Of a stretch of DNA of 64,000 bases, positions 62,101 through 64,000 are shown piece after piece (position 1 is the first letter of the stretch; the number at the start of each line of letters is the position of its first letter). Made by a program: the position numbers and the translations under genes. The DNA is from Parus major (taxonomy: Eukaryota > Chordata > Aves > Passeriformes > Paridae), in the NCBI RefSeq assembly GCF_001522545.3, contig NC_031776.1, positions 26,361,634 through 26,425,633 on the forward strand, written 5' to 3'. Below the pieces are notes generated by a model. It worked only from the letters and a program-made list of their open reading frames with translations, was not told the DNA's origin and ran no database searches.

Positions 62101-64000
62101 AATTCCCACTCTGCATAGGTATAACTTCAGCACTAACTGCAGAAAATGGTTCCAATATGGCTACAAGTGAATTTGTTATTTCTTGGGAGGTGGGAAGAAG
62201 AAAAGGTTAAGGCTGTGACTTGAAACTCAGTCCCAGCAAAGGGTCTTATATTAGTTCTGACTTCCCAGTGCCAGCTCCAGACCTCTGTTCTTCTCCGGCT
62301 CCCTGCCAGAGGTGCACCCCAGCCCAGCCCTGCTATGCTCAGCTGAAGATGCCTTTGTGAGGCAGCCCAGAACTGCCAGCCCAGTGCTCTGCCTCCAGCT
62401 GTGATCAGCAGCACATCATTTTGGAAAGAGCAGCACAGATGGAGCATGTCTGCAGCTGAAAAATGATGAGGTGGGGAGCTACACCTCAGATCATCTAAAA
62501 CTGTCTTGATCCTCCCTGCATGTGTTTGAGGAAGGCAGAAGGGACAGTGCAAAAAAGCAGGGCACAATGGGTCAGTTGAGTATGAGAACTGACAGGAAGA
62601 ATTAAATTAAGCCAGTAGCAGGAAAGGGTTGGCTGCTCCCTTCCCCTTGCAGCATGTGAGGAGGATCAACAGAGCCTTCTTCTAAGCTGAATGTTGTCAC
62701 CTTGTGTGCATTGAAGACTGGCATTTCAACTCACCATTTTCATTCACTTTCTGGCAAGAAAGAGGTAAAAAGCCAAGTCACACTTAATGGGAAAAATAAA
62801 ATTAAGTCCTTTTTCAGTATCGTCATTTAACTCATGATTTAATCTCATGATTTGCAGGGCCTGAGTCATGGTGCTGGGTTTCTTCCAGGGTGGATATACC
62901 CCCTGCTGAACTAGCAATACATGATCATCAGGGCACACAGAAACTTCCCATGCCCTATTATACTGCTTCCACCAGTCCCAGAAGGACAACAGAAAACCAG
63001 TCCTATGCAGTTGGCTCCCTCAGGGTGACTGAAGGCATTCCTTTTTCCTTGCTCTACGATTGTCCCAAGAGTCTCAGCCTAATCCTTAAAATGCATAGAG
63101 CAGAGGAAAGAAATCACACCCTAATTCTAAGAATAAGCTGGAAGTCAAAAGTTCCTACTCCCTTCCTTATACTAGGAAAACATTTTTTGCAGCACAGCCT
63201 CAAAACTTTGAGTGCACTAGTGGCTTACTGCATCACTCTTTCCAACCAGGCAATATGAACCTTGGCTCCCTTCTCACTAGTGGGGAAAGAAGCCCCACAA
63301 CTTAATTCTGTTGATCTCAGTTCATTAACTTTGCACTGGAAGCCACTCCAGCACTCCCTAAAGCTTAGGGCAGGTGGATGAGCAGAGCTCTTCCATGCCA
63401 GCAACACATGTGAGATCAGAAAGCAATCTAGAGGAGGAAAGAGGTGTTGAGGACGGTGAGGGAGATGTATGATCTCATCCTACATCTTGCTTGGTTACAT
63501 CCCAAAGCTGCCAGGCACTGTGTCATATTGCTGGCAGAGGCAGGTTTGCCATGAGGAAATGTGGATGACAGCAGCGCCAGTAGTCCTGGCCAGGCATGGA
63601 TAGCCACAGGCAGTAACACTTCCAGTTCCTTCGGCTCTAGAGGCACTCAGCAATGCTCCTACAGAAAACCAGGCAGGACTGTGCCCACCACCTGTCTCAG
63701 CTGAGGGATGTATTCTCACAATGTCCAGCACCACATCTAGCCCACCATGAAGAAATGGGAATACTAACAGGGAGCTGATGCAGCTGGCCAGGCTCTGCCT
63801 CTGTATCAGTCCCAAGAAACATCACAAACTCTTCTCTACCTACCACAGAGAATTTATTTTTTTCTTTTATACAGATTTTCAACTCCTCCCACGGGCCTCT
63901 CTAAACAACTCCATCCCTTTCAGATGCTGATGCTCTTCAGCTGATTAAACTGTGGACCAGACCATGAGCTGGGTGTAAACGAGTATTGCTTGTCAATGCT
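56139..64000. other. Region upstream of the RhoGEF, no gene seen
   Basis: No recognisable coding exon, CpG island or RNA gene is seen, so the RhoGEF promoter, if it is here, is not of the CpG type. Open frames reach 205 codons (56582-57199, plus) but have no domain or splice support. One simple repeat, a T-rich tract at 57409-57504, is listed separately. Confidence 0.5.
57409..57504 (-). repeat. (CAAAA)n-like low-complexity tract on the minus strand
   Basis: About 95 bp of T runs punctuated by G read on the minus strand as A-rich CAAAA units. It resembles the plus-strand tract in TSN intron 2 and may be a retroposon tail, but no body is seen. Confidence 0.75.

Overview
This window looks like ordinary vertebrate nuclear DNA, most likely from a bird or a close sauropsid. 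The protein-coding exons are split by GT-AG introns. Two CpG islands mark housekeeping promoters. The only interspersed element I recognise with confidence is the 3' part of a CR1-type non-LTR retroposon (about 12.69-13.13 kb, minus orientation), the dominant repeat family of birds. Distances between genes are short compared with what I recall for mammals. There are no operons, CRISPR arrays, viral genes or bacterial features.

Layout. (1) 1-12.3 kb is the 5' end of CLASP1 on the minus strand: the first coding exon (68-262), an intron of about 12 kb, and a predicted non-coding first exon in the CpG island at 11.7-12.6 kb. (2) 12.6-23 kb is intergenic apart from the CR1 fragment. (3) 23.4-27.5 kb is NIFK (Ki-67 FHA-domain-interacting nucleolar RNA-binding protein) on the minus strand, with all six coding exons resolved (279 aa). 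(4) 27.9-34.7 kb is TSN (translin) on the plus strand, with all six coding exons resolved (229 aa). NIFK and TSN are head to head, with only 375 bp between their start codons. (5) 34.7-42.3 kb is intergenic. (6) 42.3-54.3 kb (5' end possibly reaching 56.1 kb) is a six-exon gene on the minus strand. It encodes an approximately 1170-residue Dbl-family RhoGEF with a DH-PH module at the C-terminus and a long cysteine- and serine-rich N-terminal half. I cannot match it to a named gene. (7) 56.2-64 kb holds no supportable gene.

The order CLASP1-NIFK-TSN is the conserved block I recall from human 2q14. As I remember it, the human sequence beyond TSN is a large gene-poor interval, so the RhoGEF at this position is the most interesting item here. 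It may be a gene kept in sauropsids and lost or moved in mammals. The four genes do not form one pathway: CLASP1 stabilises microtubule plus ends, NIFK acts in the nucleolus and on mitotic chromosomes, translin acts in small-RNA and mRNA processing, and the RhoGEF is inferred to activate Rho-family GTPases. The sequence supports shared regulation only for NIFK and TSN, through their common promoter.
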